In this document: positions 26,107-35,141 of the stretch, piece by piece | Position numbering within the stretch: position 1 is the first letter of the stretch | Layout of the letters: each line of letters opens with the position of its first letter | From: Kordia periserrulae | GTDB lineage: Bacteria > Bacteroidota > Bacteroidia > Flavobacteriales > Flavobacteriaceae | Reading direction: 5' to 3' | Assembly: GCF_003054265.1 (NCBI RefSeq) | Contig: NZ_QBKT01000009.1 | Coordinates: 1 to 64,000, forward strand | DNA length: 64,000 bases | Notes under the pieces: model-generated | The model's database searches: none | Seen by the model: the letters and a program-made list of their open reading frames with translations, nothing else | Told to the model about the DNA's origin: nothing | Translations under genes and position numbers: made by a program

Positions 26107-26226
26107 TGCGAATTGAAACTAAAAGTATATTTACACTATTAATATTTAGTATTGAAAAGTTAACAATCTGATAAATTGTTTAAGAAAATAAAAAAAGAAT
26201 CCTTTGCCCTGAGGATTCTTTTTTTA
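26107..26226 (+). ncRNA. Candidate small RNA, array unit 4
   Basis: Contains AATATTTAGTATT, a hairpin AACAAT/ATTGTT with loop CTGATAA (26162-26180), and a terminator with stem AAGAATCCT/AGGATTCTT and a TTGCCCTG loop (26191-26225). Clear homologue of unit 3. Upstream, the 12-mer TTTATCGATATA occurs twice, 21 bp apart (26046, 26067). The 5' end is approximate. Confidence 0.45.
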
Positions 26227-26329
26227 TTTAACGCATTTTGAATATGCTTCTTTTCTTATATATCGTGCTAAAAATCAACTTACTATAAACCATATACAAG
26301 CTATTTTGATGTCTTCTTTCACCTCTTTG

Positions 26330-26453
26330 TAATGTTTGATGAAGTTACACGACTATTGTTGGTAAGTACATAGAAATAGTATTGATAATCTGATACGCTA
26401 AGTTGTTTTTAAAAACAAAAAAGAGAATCCTTTGCCCTAAGGATTCTCTTTTC
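26330..26453 (+). ncRNA. Candidate small RNA, array unit 5
   Basis: Contains AATAGTATTGATAATCTGATA, similar to units 3 and 4, a palindrome TTGTTTTTAAAAACAA (26403-26418), and a terminator GAGAATCCTT/AAGGATTCTC with loop TGCCCT (26419-26453). The terminator also has a T tract on the minus strand and may serve the convergent gene ending at 26491. Confidence 0.42.
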
Positions 26454-26490
26454 ATTTTGGAGCGTTTAAAAAAACTAAATACTGATATGT

Positions 26491-27960
26491 TTATTCTTTT
26501 TTGTTGATAAATTCATTTTGAAATTCTTTTACTTTCATCATGTCGATTTCTTTTTTGGAGCTTCCTTTTTGATGCTCTAAATATCCGTTAAATACGTGAC
26601 TCAAATACAACGGAGATGTTGGGTGTCCTGAACCAAAACTAGTGGCATTGTGGCACGACAAACAGTTTGTTAAATTGCTAGCCTCAATTTCTGACAAGCT
26701 AGATTCAAAAGTTTGCGTATAGGTTTCCATAGAAATATTTGCCGAATTTAACGAACCTCTAGCTACAGAACCTGGCGTTGCATCTCCAAGACCATATCCT
26801 TCTTTTTTAATTAAAGTAACTTGCTGCGCAGGTGTTAATCCGTCCGTGTTGATCCAAATAGAGCCTGTGTACGCATAATTATTCCAAACATCGGAAAGAT
26901 TATCAGCCACACACTTATTAATGTAATCGATATTATTATAATTTTCTGGCTCAGATTGGCTTGTTGTCATAAAATTGGTTTCAGGATCAGAACCTTCAAC
27001 CCTTGGCACACCGTATTCAAAAAGGGTGTATGCTTCACTTTTTACTTTTGGAGAAGAACCAGTCCAAGTAATTCCATCTAAATTAGAAACTGTTCCTGTT
27101 TGAAATAACAACTTTTCTGTATCCGCACTTGCCGTTCCTTTGGTCCAATCAAAAGCAGGTGCCAAACTATTATGCTCAAAAGTTGCCCAAATAAATTCTG
27201 GGTGGTTTTCAACAACACCAACTACGTGCATTCCCAACAAAGCTACTTCCGTAGTAGTGCCGTCAACACTAGCATTTGTAGTATAATAATTTCCAAGATC
27301 GCTTTGTGGAATCGCGGAAGTTGGAATCCAAGAGGTTTTCAGTTCAAAAGAACCTACAGGGAACACCGCAGAATTGTCTGGCTGCAAAGTACCATTTGCG
27401 ATTTCAGCACCGTAGTTTTTAGCCGCGGTATTCATCGTTTCATTCATGAAAATCGCATAATACACCGTAGCTGAACTTCCATTATTAAAATTTGGATTCG
27501 ATTGTAAAATTCCTGACGAACCCGCTTGTTTGTATTCAGAAGAAGATAACGTCACTAAAGTTCCTGAAGCCACAGTCACAGGATTCATATACGGATCTAC
27601 TTGCATAATGCTTGCATCTCTCAAAAACATAGGAGTTTTGTTGGTATCAGGTACCGTAAGCCACAAGAACTTTTGCCATGACCATTGGTGAAAAATACAG
27701 TTGGTAGTAGATTTTGCCGCAAATGGACTATTGGCACCTTCTGCGGGCGCTGGTGTTTGTGTGTGTGGAAACCAATTAGTTTCACAGGCACAAGTACTAT
27801 CTACAGTATTGGCATCTGCCAAATCGTATTCAGCTTGTGCTTTGGCTTTTAGTTTGGTCGTTTCGGTGTCGGTTTTTGTTTCTTTCTTTTTCTCTTCACA
27901 AGAAATAAAGAATACAAAAATTACGCAAAGTAGCGCAGTAGTTTTTAATAAAGTCTTCAT
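26491..27960 (-). CDS. c-type haem lipoprotein of unknown role
   Basis: 489 aa. Signal peptide with lipobox FFISC (C21) followed by a Lys/Glu/Thr-rich linker. It has a conserved-looking FHQWSWQKFLWLTVPD region (~90-105), a long beta-rich middle, and a single CxxCH haem-binding motif NCLSCHN near residue 437, followed by a possible Met-ligand region. The layout suggests a surface or periplasmic monohaem cytochrome or a haem-bearing enzyme; no redox partner is nearby. I do not recognise the family by name. Confidence 0.65.
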   Translation of the reverse strand: MKTLLKTTALLCVIFVFFISCEEKKKETKTDTETTKLKAKAQAEYDLADANTVDSTCACETNWFPHTQTPAPAEGANSPFAAKSTTNCIFHQWSWQKFLWLTVPDTNKTPMFLRDASIMQVDPYMNPVTVASGTLVTLSSSEYKQAGSSGILQSNPNFNNGSSATVYYAIFMNETMNTAAKNYGAEIANGTLQPDNSAVFPVGSFELKTSWIPTSAIPQSDLGNYYTTNASVDGTTTEVALLGMHVVGVVENHPEFIWATFEHNSLAPAFDWTKGTASADTEKLLFQTGTVSNLDGITWTGSSPKVKSEAYTLFEYGVPRVEGSDPETNFMTTSQSEPENYNNIDYINKCVADNLSDVWNNYAYTGSIWINTDGLTPAQQVTLIKKEGYGLGDATPGSVARGSLNSANISMETYTQTFESSLSEIEASNLTNCLSCHNATSFGSGHPTSPLYLSHVFNGYLEHQKGSSKKEIDMMKVKEFQNEFINKKE

Positions 27961-28199
27961 GTTACGTTAGTTAAGGTTTGGTTAAGGTGTAATTTAACAA
28001 TTCAAATTTCATAAAAAAAGCAGTAGTATCATAGCGTATAAATACTTGTTTTGAGCCAAAAACTCGAATTATCATGTTTAAAAGTTACCAAAAATCTTTT
28101 TAAGAAGGAAAATAAATAGCGTCAGTTTGATAAGAGTTTTTCTCGAATAAAAGTATTACTTGTCAAGAAAACTAAGCACAAACAACTAAATTTCAATAT

Positions 28200-28445
28200 T
28201 TTACTTTCTTATTCTTTGCTTGCCCAAAGAAAAGAAACAAAAGAAAGGGCACTTTTAGTTCGTGAGTTTTCTATTTTAAATAAAGGAACTCATGAATCTT
28301 TGATTTCCAGAGGTGTTTTTGCTTTTCTCTTTTAGGGAGAAAAGCAAAACCGCATGATTTTTTCTAAATTTCTTCCAAGGTTTCAGAAATTTTTAACGAA
28401 AAAATCATGCTACACTGCGGAAAAGATAAAACTAAGTGTTCTTTT
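28200..28445. repeat. Non-coding nested-hairpin element
   Basis: Part of the 539-bp gap 27961-28499, which has no gene. Holds a purine-rich tract (CCCAAAGAAAAGAAACAAAA from ~28224), a hairpin TTTTGCTTTTCTC/GAGAAAAGCAAAA (~28317-28349) and a longer one GCATGATTTTTTC (28352-28364)/GAAAAAATCATGC (28398-28410) with inner AAATTTC/GAAATTT. It resembles dispersed non-autonomous repeats of Flavobacteriia; copy number cannot be seen here. Confidence 0.45.
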
Positions 28446-28499
28446 TATGTAGAACTAATAGTCTACTGTTAGATTACTTTTATAGGTATAAAACAACTT

Positions 28500-29006
28500 T
28501 TAGTGAATTTCTGTGCGAGAAATAGCATCTACCAATTTTAAAATAGTTGGCATGCGATGCGATCCATGAAGTAATTGAACGTTCTCTAAAACTGTATCTT
28601 TTTCTATCCCAATACACGAAACATATAACGGATTTTCACTTGAGCCACGCTTTATAGGTGTTGCCACTTTTTCAGTGTGAATAAACGATTTTTTCGCAAT
28701 ACCAATGATGGGAACTTTCTCATCAAGTGCTTCCCAAAGATAACCGCCCAAACCATATTTTTTGTCATTATCCACAAACACATGTCCGTCAACAATAATA
28801 GCTTCCAATGTGTGAAGCGGCACTTGTTCCAAAACCTTTAAAATACAAGGCAATTCTCGTTTGTAAAATTCACCCGAAACATACGGTTGAACGTCTTTGA
28901 TGATGGCTGTGTAGACTTGTGTTGGAGTTTCGTCAGACCAATCAAACAATACGCAAACTGCTTTTGCATAAGTTTCTTTATAATGAATATCTAGCGCAGC
29001 AATCAT
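28500..29006 (-). CDS. nfi: Endonuclease V family protein
   Basis: 168 aa, shorter than the usual ~220. It carries the metal-binding acidic residues in order: D6 (ALDIHY), E51 in YVSGEFYKRELP (matching the YxPG-x-x-xRExP signature) and D73 in VDGHVF, then YGLGGYLWE and GIAKKSFI. Endonuclease V cuts near deoxyinosine in DNA or inosine in RNA. It is the second gene of a probable operon with the PhoD-like gene (8-bp gap). Confidence 0.85.
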   Translation of the reverse strand: MIAALDIHYKETYAKAVCVLFDWSDETPTQVYTAIIKDVQPYVSGEFYKRELPCILKVLEQVPLHTLEAIIVDGHVFVDNDKKYGLGGYLWEALDEKVPIIGIAKKSFIHTEKVATPIKRGSSENPLYVSCIGIEKDTVLENVQLLHGSHRMPTILKLVDAISRTEIH

Positions 29007-29014
29007 TTTGGCGT

Positions 29015-30340
29015 TTATTTTCTTGGGTATCGAAGGTCAGTAGCTTTAATTTCGTAATCAAATACCTTATTGCCGTCAGAATCGTAAATAGTAAGCAACA
29101 ATACACGATTCGTGCGTTTTCCTGTAATTTCTAAAATACCAAAATTGCGGTTGTAAAATGTTTTTCCTTTCACCTGAAGCGTATTTCCTTCATCTCTCGG
29201 TGAATGCGTTCCAGCCGTTAAAGGCGAGCAAGTAATATCGATGAGCGGATAGGCATCTTCACGTTCCAAACGTGAAATTTCGGTGTGATGTCGGTCACCA
29301 CTAATAAAAATAACGCCTTCAATCTTTGCATCGTGTAAGCGTTTTAATAATGCTGCACGCTCCGTTGGGTACGTCGCATAATTTTCAAACTTGGTAACGT
29401 CGCTCAGTACTTGTCCGCCGTTAATCACAATTTTAAACGGCGCGCTGCTTTTTGTCAAAGCATCTATCAACCAATCCAATTGCTGTTTTCCGAAATAATC
29501 TTTGTCTTTATTTGGATCTCTATTTGGTGCTCTGTGATAACGGTCGTCCAGCATAAAAAACTCTACATCGTTCCAGGCAAAATGTTGGGTAACGCCACCA
29601 TTTCCAGCCGCATTGGTGTTCAAATTTCCCCAATAATCGTTAAAAGTCTGTTCCGTAATTTTTTTATTCACATAACTGCGATCGGCGTCATTTGGTCCAA
29701 AATCATGATCGTCCCACGTAGCATAATGATGCACACTTCCTAGCAAAGCTTGCATTTCTGGTGTAGCGCGTGTATGTCTAAAACGATGGCGAATTCCGGT
29801 TTCTGTCATAAAATCGGGCGTGCGCAAATACATATTGTCACCAACCCACAACATAGCATCTGGATTTTTTTGTAGAATGGAATTGAAGATTTGATACTTA
29901 TCACCATACGGTTTTGGGCGATCGTCTTTCTTTTCATTAATAAAACTGCACGAACCAATAGCGACTTTAAAATTTGGCGGATCGGTTCGATATTGCCATA
30001 ACGTTTGTGTTTGAAACGCTAATTTATAATCTCTCGGAACATACACATCATTGATATACAGCTTATACGTATACGTTTTTCCATATTCTACTTCATTAGG
30101 TGTTAATTTGGCAATAAAATCACCCGCTTTGGTCGTTTGAACGCTTTCGGTAAATTTCTCCGTTTCATTCTCTGTAAAATAACCAATTTTTAACTCAGCA
30201 GGCGCGGTAGTTTGTACCCAAATCAGTGCTTCCCTAAAGTCAGAATAGCCAACCATAGGACCTGATTGTAATAGTTCTTTTTGTGCAAAAGTGATAGTTA
30301 CACATAAAAAGGAAAGCAAGAGAATTATGTTCTTTTTCAT
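29015..30340 (-). CDS. PhoD-like alkaline phosphatase/phosphodiesterase
   Basis: 441 aa from ATG at 30340 (MKKNIILLLSFLCVTITFAQ, a clean signal peptide); an ATG 33 bp upstream would give an odd basic extension. Family motifs: the N-terminal Ig-like domain (DFREALIWVQTTAPAELKIGY), GSCSF, WVGDNMYLR, WDDHDFGPNDADRSY and SGDRHHTEIS, which bind the metal centre. Exported phosphomonoesterase or phosphodiesterase, probably phosphate-scavenging. Transcribed ahead of the endonuclease V gene. Confidence 0.9.
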   Translation of the reverse strand: MKKNIILLLSFLCVTITFAQKELLQSGPMVGYSDFREALIWVQTTAPAELKIGYFTENETEKFTESVQTTKAGDFIAKLTPNEVEYGKTYTYKLYINDVYVPRDYKLAFQTQTLWQYRTDPPNFKVAIGSCSFINEKKDDRPKPYGDKYQIFNSILQKNPDAMLWVGDNMYLRTPDFMTETGIRHRFRHTRATPEMQALLGSVHHYATWDDHDFGPNDADRSYVNKKITEQTFNDYWGNLNTNAAGNGGVTQHFAWNDVEFFMLDDRYHRAPNRDPNKDKDYFGKQQLDWLIDALTKSSAPFKIVINGGQVLSDVTKFENYATYPTERAALLKRLHDAKIEGVIFISGDRHHTEISRLEREDAYPLIDITCSPLTAGTHSPRDEGNTLQVKGKTFYNRNFGILEITGKRTNRVLLLTIYDSDGNKVFDYEIKATDLRYPRK

Positions 30341-30511
30341 TCGTCGTTTTTTAATGATTACAAATGTCTGCATAAAAATAGAAAACTAGTTTAAATTTAG
30401 GTGAATATTGATGCATATTCGTTCAGTGCAAAAAATCTTTTCACGGACACACATTTTGATTCTACATAGAATTATCTATCTTGGGAAGGCAATAATTTGT
30501 CTCAAAAATAC

Positions 30512-31642
30512 ATGGAAATCAGTACTGTTTTAATTGTCCTTTTGCTAACTGTTGGTGCAGTACAAGGCATCATTTATGGCAGTATTTTATTTCAATCGAA
30601 CACACAAAACAAACTAGCCAATCGCATCCTAGCAACCATTTTATTTCTGCTTTCGTACCGACTTATAGTACAAGTGTTACGACTCTTCGGATTGGGATAT
30701 TACGACAGTTGGTATTATATGATGATTGATCTCAGCTGGATTCACGGTGCGTTGTTATATTTTTACGTAAAAGCACAAACACAACCCAATTTTCGTTTTA
30801 AAAAAGCCGATTGGATACATTTTGTACCTGTGGTTTTACAAATTGGCATCAGCATTTTTGTACGAATACAGAATATATATTGGGATGGCACACGCGAAAG
30901 TTTGTCGTGGTTAGGCTATTATGGATATATCGTTTGGATGAACAATTCTACGATTTATATTATAGCGAGTTTGCTCATCATTCTATATGCATATAAAGCT
31001 CAAAAACGCTTGCAGATGGTGAGTGATATGTTTGAAATGAAAGCCACCAAATTCAATTGGATACAACGGATTATTCGTTCGTTTCTTATCTATTTTTCGC
31101 TGGTTTTATGTGTGTTGTTGATAGATTTAATTGTGTTTTCGTCGTCAAACGAAGGTTCATATTTTTACTTTACGCGCTTTTATTACTATCCGTTTTTTGT
31201 GGGAATCGCGATTTTGACATATTGGATTGGAATGGAAGGTTTTTCGCGAAGAAACGATGCTGAATTGACGCTTAAAAAATCGCTTCCAAGTGAAACTGCT
31301 GAAAAATTAAAAGAAATCTCCAAAAAGCTTGAAACAGCCATGCAGCAAGACAAATTGTATAAAAATCAAGAACTGTCGTTGCAAAGTTTGGCAGAAGCCT
31401 TAGACATCAAACCGTACCTAATTTCTAAAAGTTTGAGCGAAATATACAACAAACGTTTCAATGATTTTGTGAACGAATACCGTGTCAAAGAAGTGCAAAC
31501 CTTGCTAAACGACGCTGACAATTCCAAATACACCTTGCTGAGTTTGGCAATGGAAGCAGGATTCAATTCCAAATCTTCCTTCAATCGCGCTATCAAAAAA
31601 CAATTGGGAATTTCCCCAAGCGAATTGAAAGTTTCCAAATAG
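30512..31642 (+). CDS. Membrane-bound AraC-type transcriptional regulator
   Basis: 376 aa from ATG 30512; a TTG at 30497 is possible. About seven membrane helices occupy residues ~1-245, followed by a cytoplasmic C-terminal AraC helix-turn-helix domain (LSLQSLAEALDIKPYLISKSLSE and LLSLAMEAGFNSKSSFNRAIKK). This 7TM-AraC layout is frequent in Flavobacteriia and would link a membrane signal to transcription. Target unknown; the next genes downstream are a secreted small protein and an S33 hydrolase. Confidence 0.88.
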   Translation: MEISTVLIVLLLTVGAVQGIIYGSILFQSNTQNKLANRILATILFLLSYRLIVQVLRLFGLGYYDSWYYMMIDLSWIHGALLYFYVKAQTQPNFRFKKADWIHFVPVVLQIGISIFVRIQNIYWDGTRESLSWLGYYGYIVWMNNSTIYIIASLLIILYAYKAQKRLQMVSDMFEMKATKFNWIQRIIRSFLIYFSLVLCVLLIDLIVFSSSNEGSYFYFTRFYYYPFFVGIAILTYWIGMEGFSRRNDAELTLKKSLPSETAEKLKEISKKLETAMQQDKLYKNQELSLQSLAEALDIKPYLISKSLSEIYNKRFNDFVNEYRVKEVQTLLNDADNSKYTLLSLAMEAGFNSKSSFNRAIKKQLGISPSELKVSK

Positions 31643-31760
31643 GGTTCAATTCAAAAAATGACGCTTCATTTTCCGAATAAAAAGGGTTCAATTGGCAATT
31701 TGAAACGATTTGAAGCCAATAAATATCTAGGTTTGTGTCAAACTTTAAAAAAATCACACA

Positions 31761-32156
31761 ATGAAAAGACATCAACTTTTTATGCTTTGTTGCATGCTTG
31801 TAATTACTATTCAAACACAAGCACAATCTAAAAACATGGACGCAAATATTTTAGTAGGCACTTGGGTTTTAGACATGAGTCCAGAAAATCCAAACGACGC
31901 CAATTTCGCAGAAATGATGATTACGAAAGTAGCCAATAATACCTTAGAAGGATTTTTCTATCGTGAAGGCGTTTCTATTCGTAACGGAAAAATTAATACC
32001 CAATTGGGAACGGTTTATGGCGCATTGGTTTCGGGTGACAATTCGGGCGATTACAATACTGCCTTTTATTACAAGGATGGAAAATTATACGGAAGTACGC
32101 ACGCACTAGAACGCGATTTTTTAGCCGTTTGGACAGCCACGAAGAAAAGCAATTGA
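31761..32156 (+). CDS. Small secreted protein of unknown function
   Basis: 131 aa with a signal peptide (MKRHQLFMLCCMLVITIQTQAQ). The mature part has a lipocalin-like start (LVGTWVLDMSP) and ends WTATKKSN. It may be a small beta-barrel binding domain; no family recognised. One base separates its stop from the S33 hydrolase gene, so they are probably co-transcribed. Confidence 0.65.
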   Translation: MKRHQLFMLCCMLVITIQTQAQSKNMDANILVGTWVLDMSPENPNDANFAEMMITKVANNTLEGFFYREGVSIRNGKINTQLGTVYGALVSGDNSGDYNTAFYYKDGKLYGSTHALERDFLAVWTATKKSN

Positions 32157-32157
32157 T

Positions 32158-33651
32158 ATGCAGAAACCTATCATTCTTTTACTATTGTGTTGTGTGCTAT
32201 TTTCATGCGAAAAGTCAAAAGAGAAATCCATTAGGTTTACACCAACTTTTACAATTTCAACCGAAACTACACATACAATTCCAGCAGGGCAGGAGTACAC
32301 TTTTGGATATTTGGAAGTGTTGGAAAATCGTGAAAAACCAGCAGGAAAAACGATTCAGTTGCCGGTGTATATTTTTAAAAGTCGAAGCAACAATCCAAAA
32401 CCCGATCCAATCATTTACACGGTTGGCGGACCAGGAAATTCTACCATGCGTTCGGCGCAATACATGAAATATTATCAGTATTTGGATGATAGAGATGTCA
32501 TTTTGTTTGAACAACGCGGAACAGAATTCGCGAAACCTTCATTGGATTGTCCCGCGTGGTCAGAAGCAATTTACAAATCAAATTTCCCTGAATATAACGA
32601 AGCAAAACGTGATAGTTTGTTAGAAGCGGCTGCACGCACATGCAGAGAACGTTTGATAGCACAAGGAGTCGATTTGAACAGTTACAACACGAACGCAATT
32701 GCCGCCGATATTGAAGATTTGCGCAAGGTATTACACATTGAGAAATACAACCTTTTAACAATTTCCTACAGTACGAAAATCGCGCAAGTGTTGTTGCGAG
32801 ATTATCCAACACCGATTCGAAGTGTCGTGATGGATTCGCCATTGCCGTTGGAAGTGAATTACGAAGAAGAAAGTGTTGGGAATTTGCTAGAAGTTGTAAC
32901 TATGTTATTGTCTGATTGTGAGGAAGATGAAAAGTGTGCTGAGAAATTTCCGAACATTAAAAATAGGTTCTTTCAATATTTGCGTGATGCAACTGAAAAT
33001 CCGTTGCAAGTTACGGTTACAAACCCGAATACAGGAAAACCTGCAACATTTCACTTGCAAGGAAAAGACTTGATTACGGTTTTTACAGTTACCAATTCGA
33101 ACAATAGTGCTTACGTTCCAAATGAAATTCAGAAACTATTAAACAACGATTTGAGTTCTGTAAAAGCACAGCTAGAAAGTTTGTTTGATAGACCTACACA
33201 ATTTTCAGGTTCGGGAATGGGCATGCGTTTATCAGTTTGGTGTGCGGAAGAATATCCGTTTGCTTCTAAAAACATAATTGTTGCTGAAAAAACAACATAT
33301 TCAGAAGTATTAGGCTTATCGCCGATGGTTTTTGAACCGAATATTTGTGGTATTTGGAAAGTGCAACCGTTAAAAGCGATTGAAAACAAAGCCATTCAAA
33401 GTGATGTTCCTGTGTTGTTGTTGAGTGGTGAATATGACCATGAAACACCTGTAAAATGGGCTTCGGCAATGCAAAAAAATCTATCAAACAGTTATCATCT
33501 CGTTTTTAAAGGCTGGACACATACCGTAACGACCAATTGGGGCAATCCGTGCGGAATGGAAGTTGCCAATGCGTTTTTTAACAATCCCAATCAAAAACCA
33601 CAATCGAAGTGTTTTGAAGCGATGCAAGCGTTGGAGTTTGTGACGGAGTAG
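32158..33651 (+). CDS. Alpha/beta hydrolase (S33 tripeptidyl-aminopeptidase-like) lipoprotein
   Basis: 497 aa; lipobox LFSC (C17). The fold signatures fit S33 peptidases: IIYTVGGPGNSTM, VILFEQRGTEFAKPSLDC, the catalytic Asp in LLSGEYDHETP and the His in FKGWTHTV, with Cys pairs. The nucleophile elbow is unusual: TISYST near residue 204 in place of the normal GxSYGG, so both flanking glycines are missing though the Ser remains. Activity may be altered. Likely periplasmic or surface-tethered. Confidence 0.8.
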   Translation: MQKPIILLLLCCVLFSCEKSKEKSIRFTPTFTISTETTHTIPAGQEYTFGYLEVLENREKPAGKTIQLPVYIFKSRSNNPKPDPIIYTVGGPGNSTMRSAQYMKYYQYLDDRDVILFEQRGTEFAKPSLDCPAWSEAIYKSNFPEYNEAKRDSLLEAAARTCRERLIAQGVDLNSYNTNAIAADIEDLRKVLHIEKYNLLTISYSTKIAQVLLRDYPTPIRSVVMDSPLPLEVNYEEESVGNLLEVVTMLLSDCEEDEKCAEKFPNIKNRFFQYLRDATENPLQVTVTNPNTGKPATFHLQGKDLITVFTVTNSNNSAYVPNEIQKLLNNDLSSVKAQLESLFDRPTQFSGSGMGMRLSVWCAEEYPFASKNIIVAEKTTYSEVLGLSPMVFEPNICGIWKVQPLKAIENKAIQSDVPVLLLSGEYDHETPVKWASAMQKNLSNSYHLVFKGWTHTVTTNWGNPCGMEVANAFFNNPNQKPQSKCFEAMQALEFVTE

Positions 33652-33745
33652 CTTATAGTATTGACTTTTTAATATAATTTCTTAGTTTCTATTATCTGAA
33701 AACTTTAGTACTTATATTTGAAACTACTAATCATATAGCTCTTTT

Positions 33746-34324
33746 ATGTTAAAAGGATTATTTAAGAAAAAAACACCTTTCGGAAAATTTACCGCTCATT
33801 TATATACGATTTTCCAAACGGAACCTGAATTCTATATGGAAGAATCCACCATAGATGGTGTTTCTGGTGTTACAAGCTTTATTTATAAAGATATTCCTAA
33901 AAAAGGAATGATTACGGGAGTTACATACGGACTTTCTCTTGTGAATTATCCCGAATGGAAGTTTGGACGCCCTGAATTAATGATTACAGTAAATTCCAAC
34001 GATATTTCATGGGCGAAATCTGCAGGATTTTTAGCAAATAGTTTAAGAGGTAATTGTCCTTTCAGTTATAGCAACATCATCAATTTTAGAAAAAAAATAA
34101 CAGATGAATCTGAAATGGACGCTTTTCTGGTTTTTGCACCATCAATACTTGAAAAAAATGATTTTTCGAATATCAATATTGGATTAAATTATAAAGTAAA
34201 CATAGCTGGACTTTACCCAATTTATGCATCTGAAATGAAATATATTGAAAAAAACGGACTCGAAAAGTTTTGGAAACATCCTAATTTTGATATGTACGAT
34301 GTTGCTAGAAAACATGTTAAGTAA
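33746..34324 (+). CDS. Suppressor-of-fused (SUFU) domain protein
   Basis: 192 aa. The SUFU-like core includes TYGLSLVNYPEWKFGRPELMITVNSN and FLANSLRGNCPFSYSNIINF, then LYPIYASEMKYIEKNGLEKFW near the end. In bacteria SUFU-domain proteins are often immunity proteins for secreted polymorphic toxins. The next gene starts 4 bp after its stop, implying translation-coupled expression. Confidence 0.72.
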   Translation: MLKGLFKKKTPFGKFTAHLYTIFQTEPEFYMEESTIDGVSGVTSFIYKDIPKKGMITGVTYGLSLVNYPEWKFGRPELMITVNSNDISWAKSAGFLANSLRGNCPFSYSNIINFRKKITDESEMDAFLVFAPSILEKNDFSNINIGLNYKVNIAGLYPIYASEMKYIEKNGLEKFWKHPNFDMYDVARKHVK

Positions 34325-34328
34325 GAAT

Positions 34329-34967
34329 ATGAAACAAATTGATTTTATAGCAGCTCTTGAATTTTTAAAAACATCTGAAAGTGGTCGTAAAACTCCAGTA
34401 TATTCAGGATATCGTCCGCATATTGAGTTTGAAAATTATCCAGAATACTTAACTTCGGGAGAACAAACCTATATTGGGCAAGAAGTTGTAGAATTGGGTA
34501 CTAAAGTAAAAGCTACTATCAAACTTTTAGCGACTTCATATTTTTCAAAGAGACTTTATGAAAATATGGAGTTCAAATTTTGTGAAGGTGCAAGAGTGAT
34601 AGGTTTTGGTAAAATACTACAAATTATAAATACTGAATTACAATGCGAAGAGGGAATTGATCAAAAAGAAATTAATTTGAATCTGTATCCAAAAGATATT
34701 TTAGAAAGAATAAAATCAGATTTTAGAGACAATTATAGTCTAGCCAAACGGAAAATTCAAGAATTTATAATTTTAGACAAAACTTTTAGAGATTATAGAA
34801 TAGTACGTGCTTTACTATTTACAGCAAATCAAGAAATATCTCGATTAGAAAAAATGATTGCATTAGCGAAAATCGATTGGCGAGATTTACTCTTACAAGC
34901 TGAATATAATCAAATTGATAAAAGAGTTCGAGATTTCAATAACGAATTTGGAAAGGAAAAATTATAA
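34329..34967 (+). CDS. EF-Tu domain-3-like protein with helical C-terminal extension
   Basis: 212 aa from ATG 34329; an earlier in-frame ATG (34245) lies inside the SUFU gene. Residues ~1-100 resemble the C-terminal barrel of elongation factor Tu: GRKTPVYSGYRPHIEF (cf. GRHTPFFxGYRPQFYF), then MEFKFCEGARVIGFGKILQI (cf. FAIREGGRTVGAGVVTKI). The GTPase domain is absent. The remaining ~110 residues are predicted helical and unassigned. It might mimic or interact with the translation machinery or a toxin that uses EF-Tu; that is inference. Co-transcribed with the SUFU gene. Confidence 0.6.
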   Translation: MKQIDFIAALEFLKTSESGRKTPVYSGYRPHIEFENYPEYLTSGEQTYIGQEVVELGTKVKATIKLLATSYFSKRLYENMEFKFCEGARVIGFGKILQIINTELQCEEGIDQKEINLNLYPKDILERIKSDFRDNYSLAKRKIQEFIILDKTFRDYRIVRALLFTANQEISRLEKMIALAKIDWRDLLLQAEYNQIDKRVRDFNNEFGKEKL

Positions 34968-34969
34968 AT

Positions 34970-35131
34970 ATGCGAATCAAACACTGCGATATCTGTAAAG
35001 AAGACTTTGACACCCTATTTCGAATTCAATACAAACTGCCAAAAGAGTGGGTTTTTGTTTGTGAAGATTGCTTGCTGAAAGTCAAAAAAGACAATCCGTT
35101 GTATCGTTATGGCGGGACTTGGAAACGATGA
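34970..35131 (+). CDS. Small zinc-ribbon protein
   Basis: 53 aa. Two CxxC knuckles: C6/C9 in HCDIC and C31/C34 in CEDC, separated by 21 residues, then NPLYRYGGTWKR. A zinc-ribbon fold is very likely. Similar small proteins occur across Flavobacteriia; function unknown. It begins 2 bp after the EF-Tu-like gene and is convergent with the TonB receptor gene. Confidence 0.72.
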   Translation: MRIKHCDICKEDFDTLFRIQYKLPKEWVFVCEDCLLKVKKDNPLYRYGGTWKR

Positions 35132-35141
35132 TGATTTTTGT

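Noticed and set aside
34245-34328. Upstream start for the EF-Tu-like gene
   Set aside because: It lies within the SUFU coding sequence; ATG 34329 follows the SUFU stop directly.
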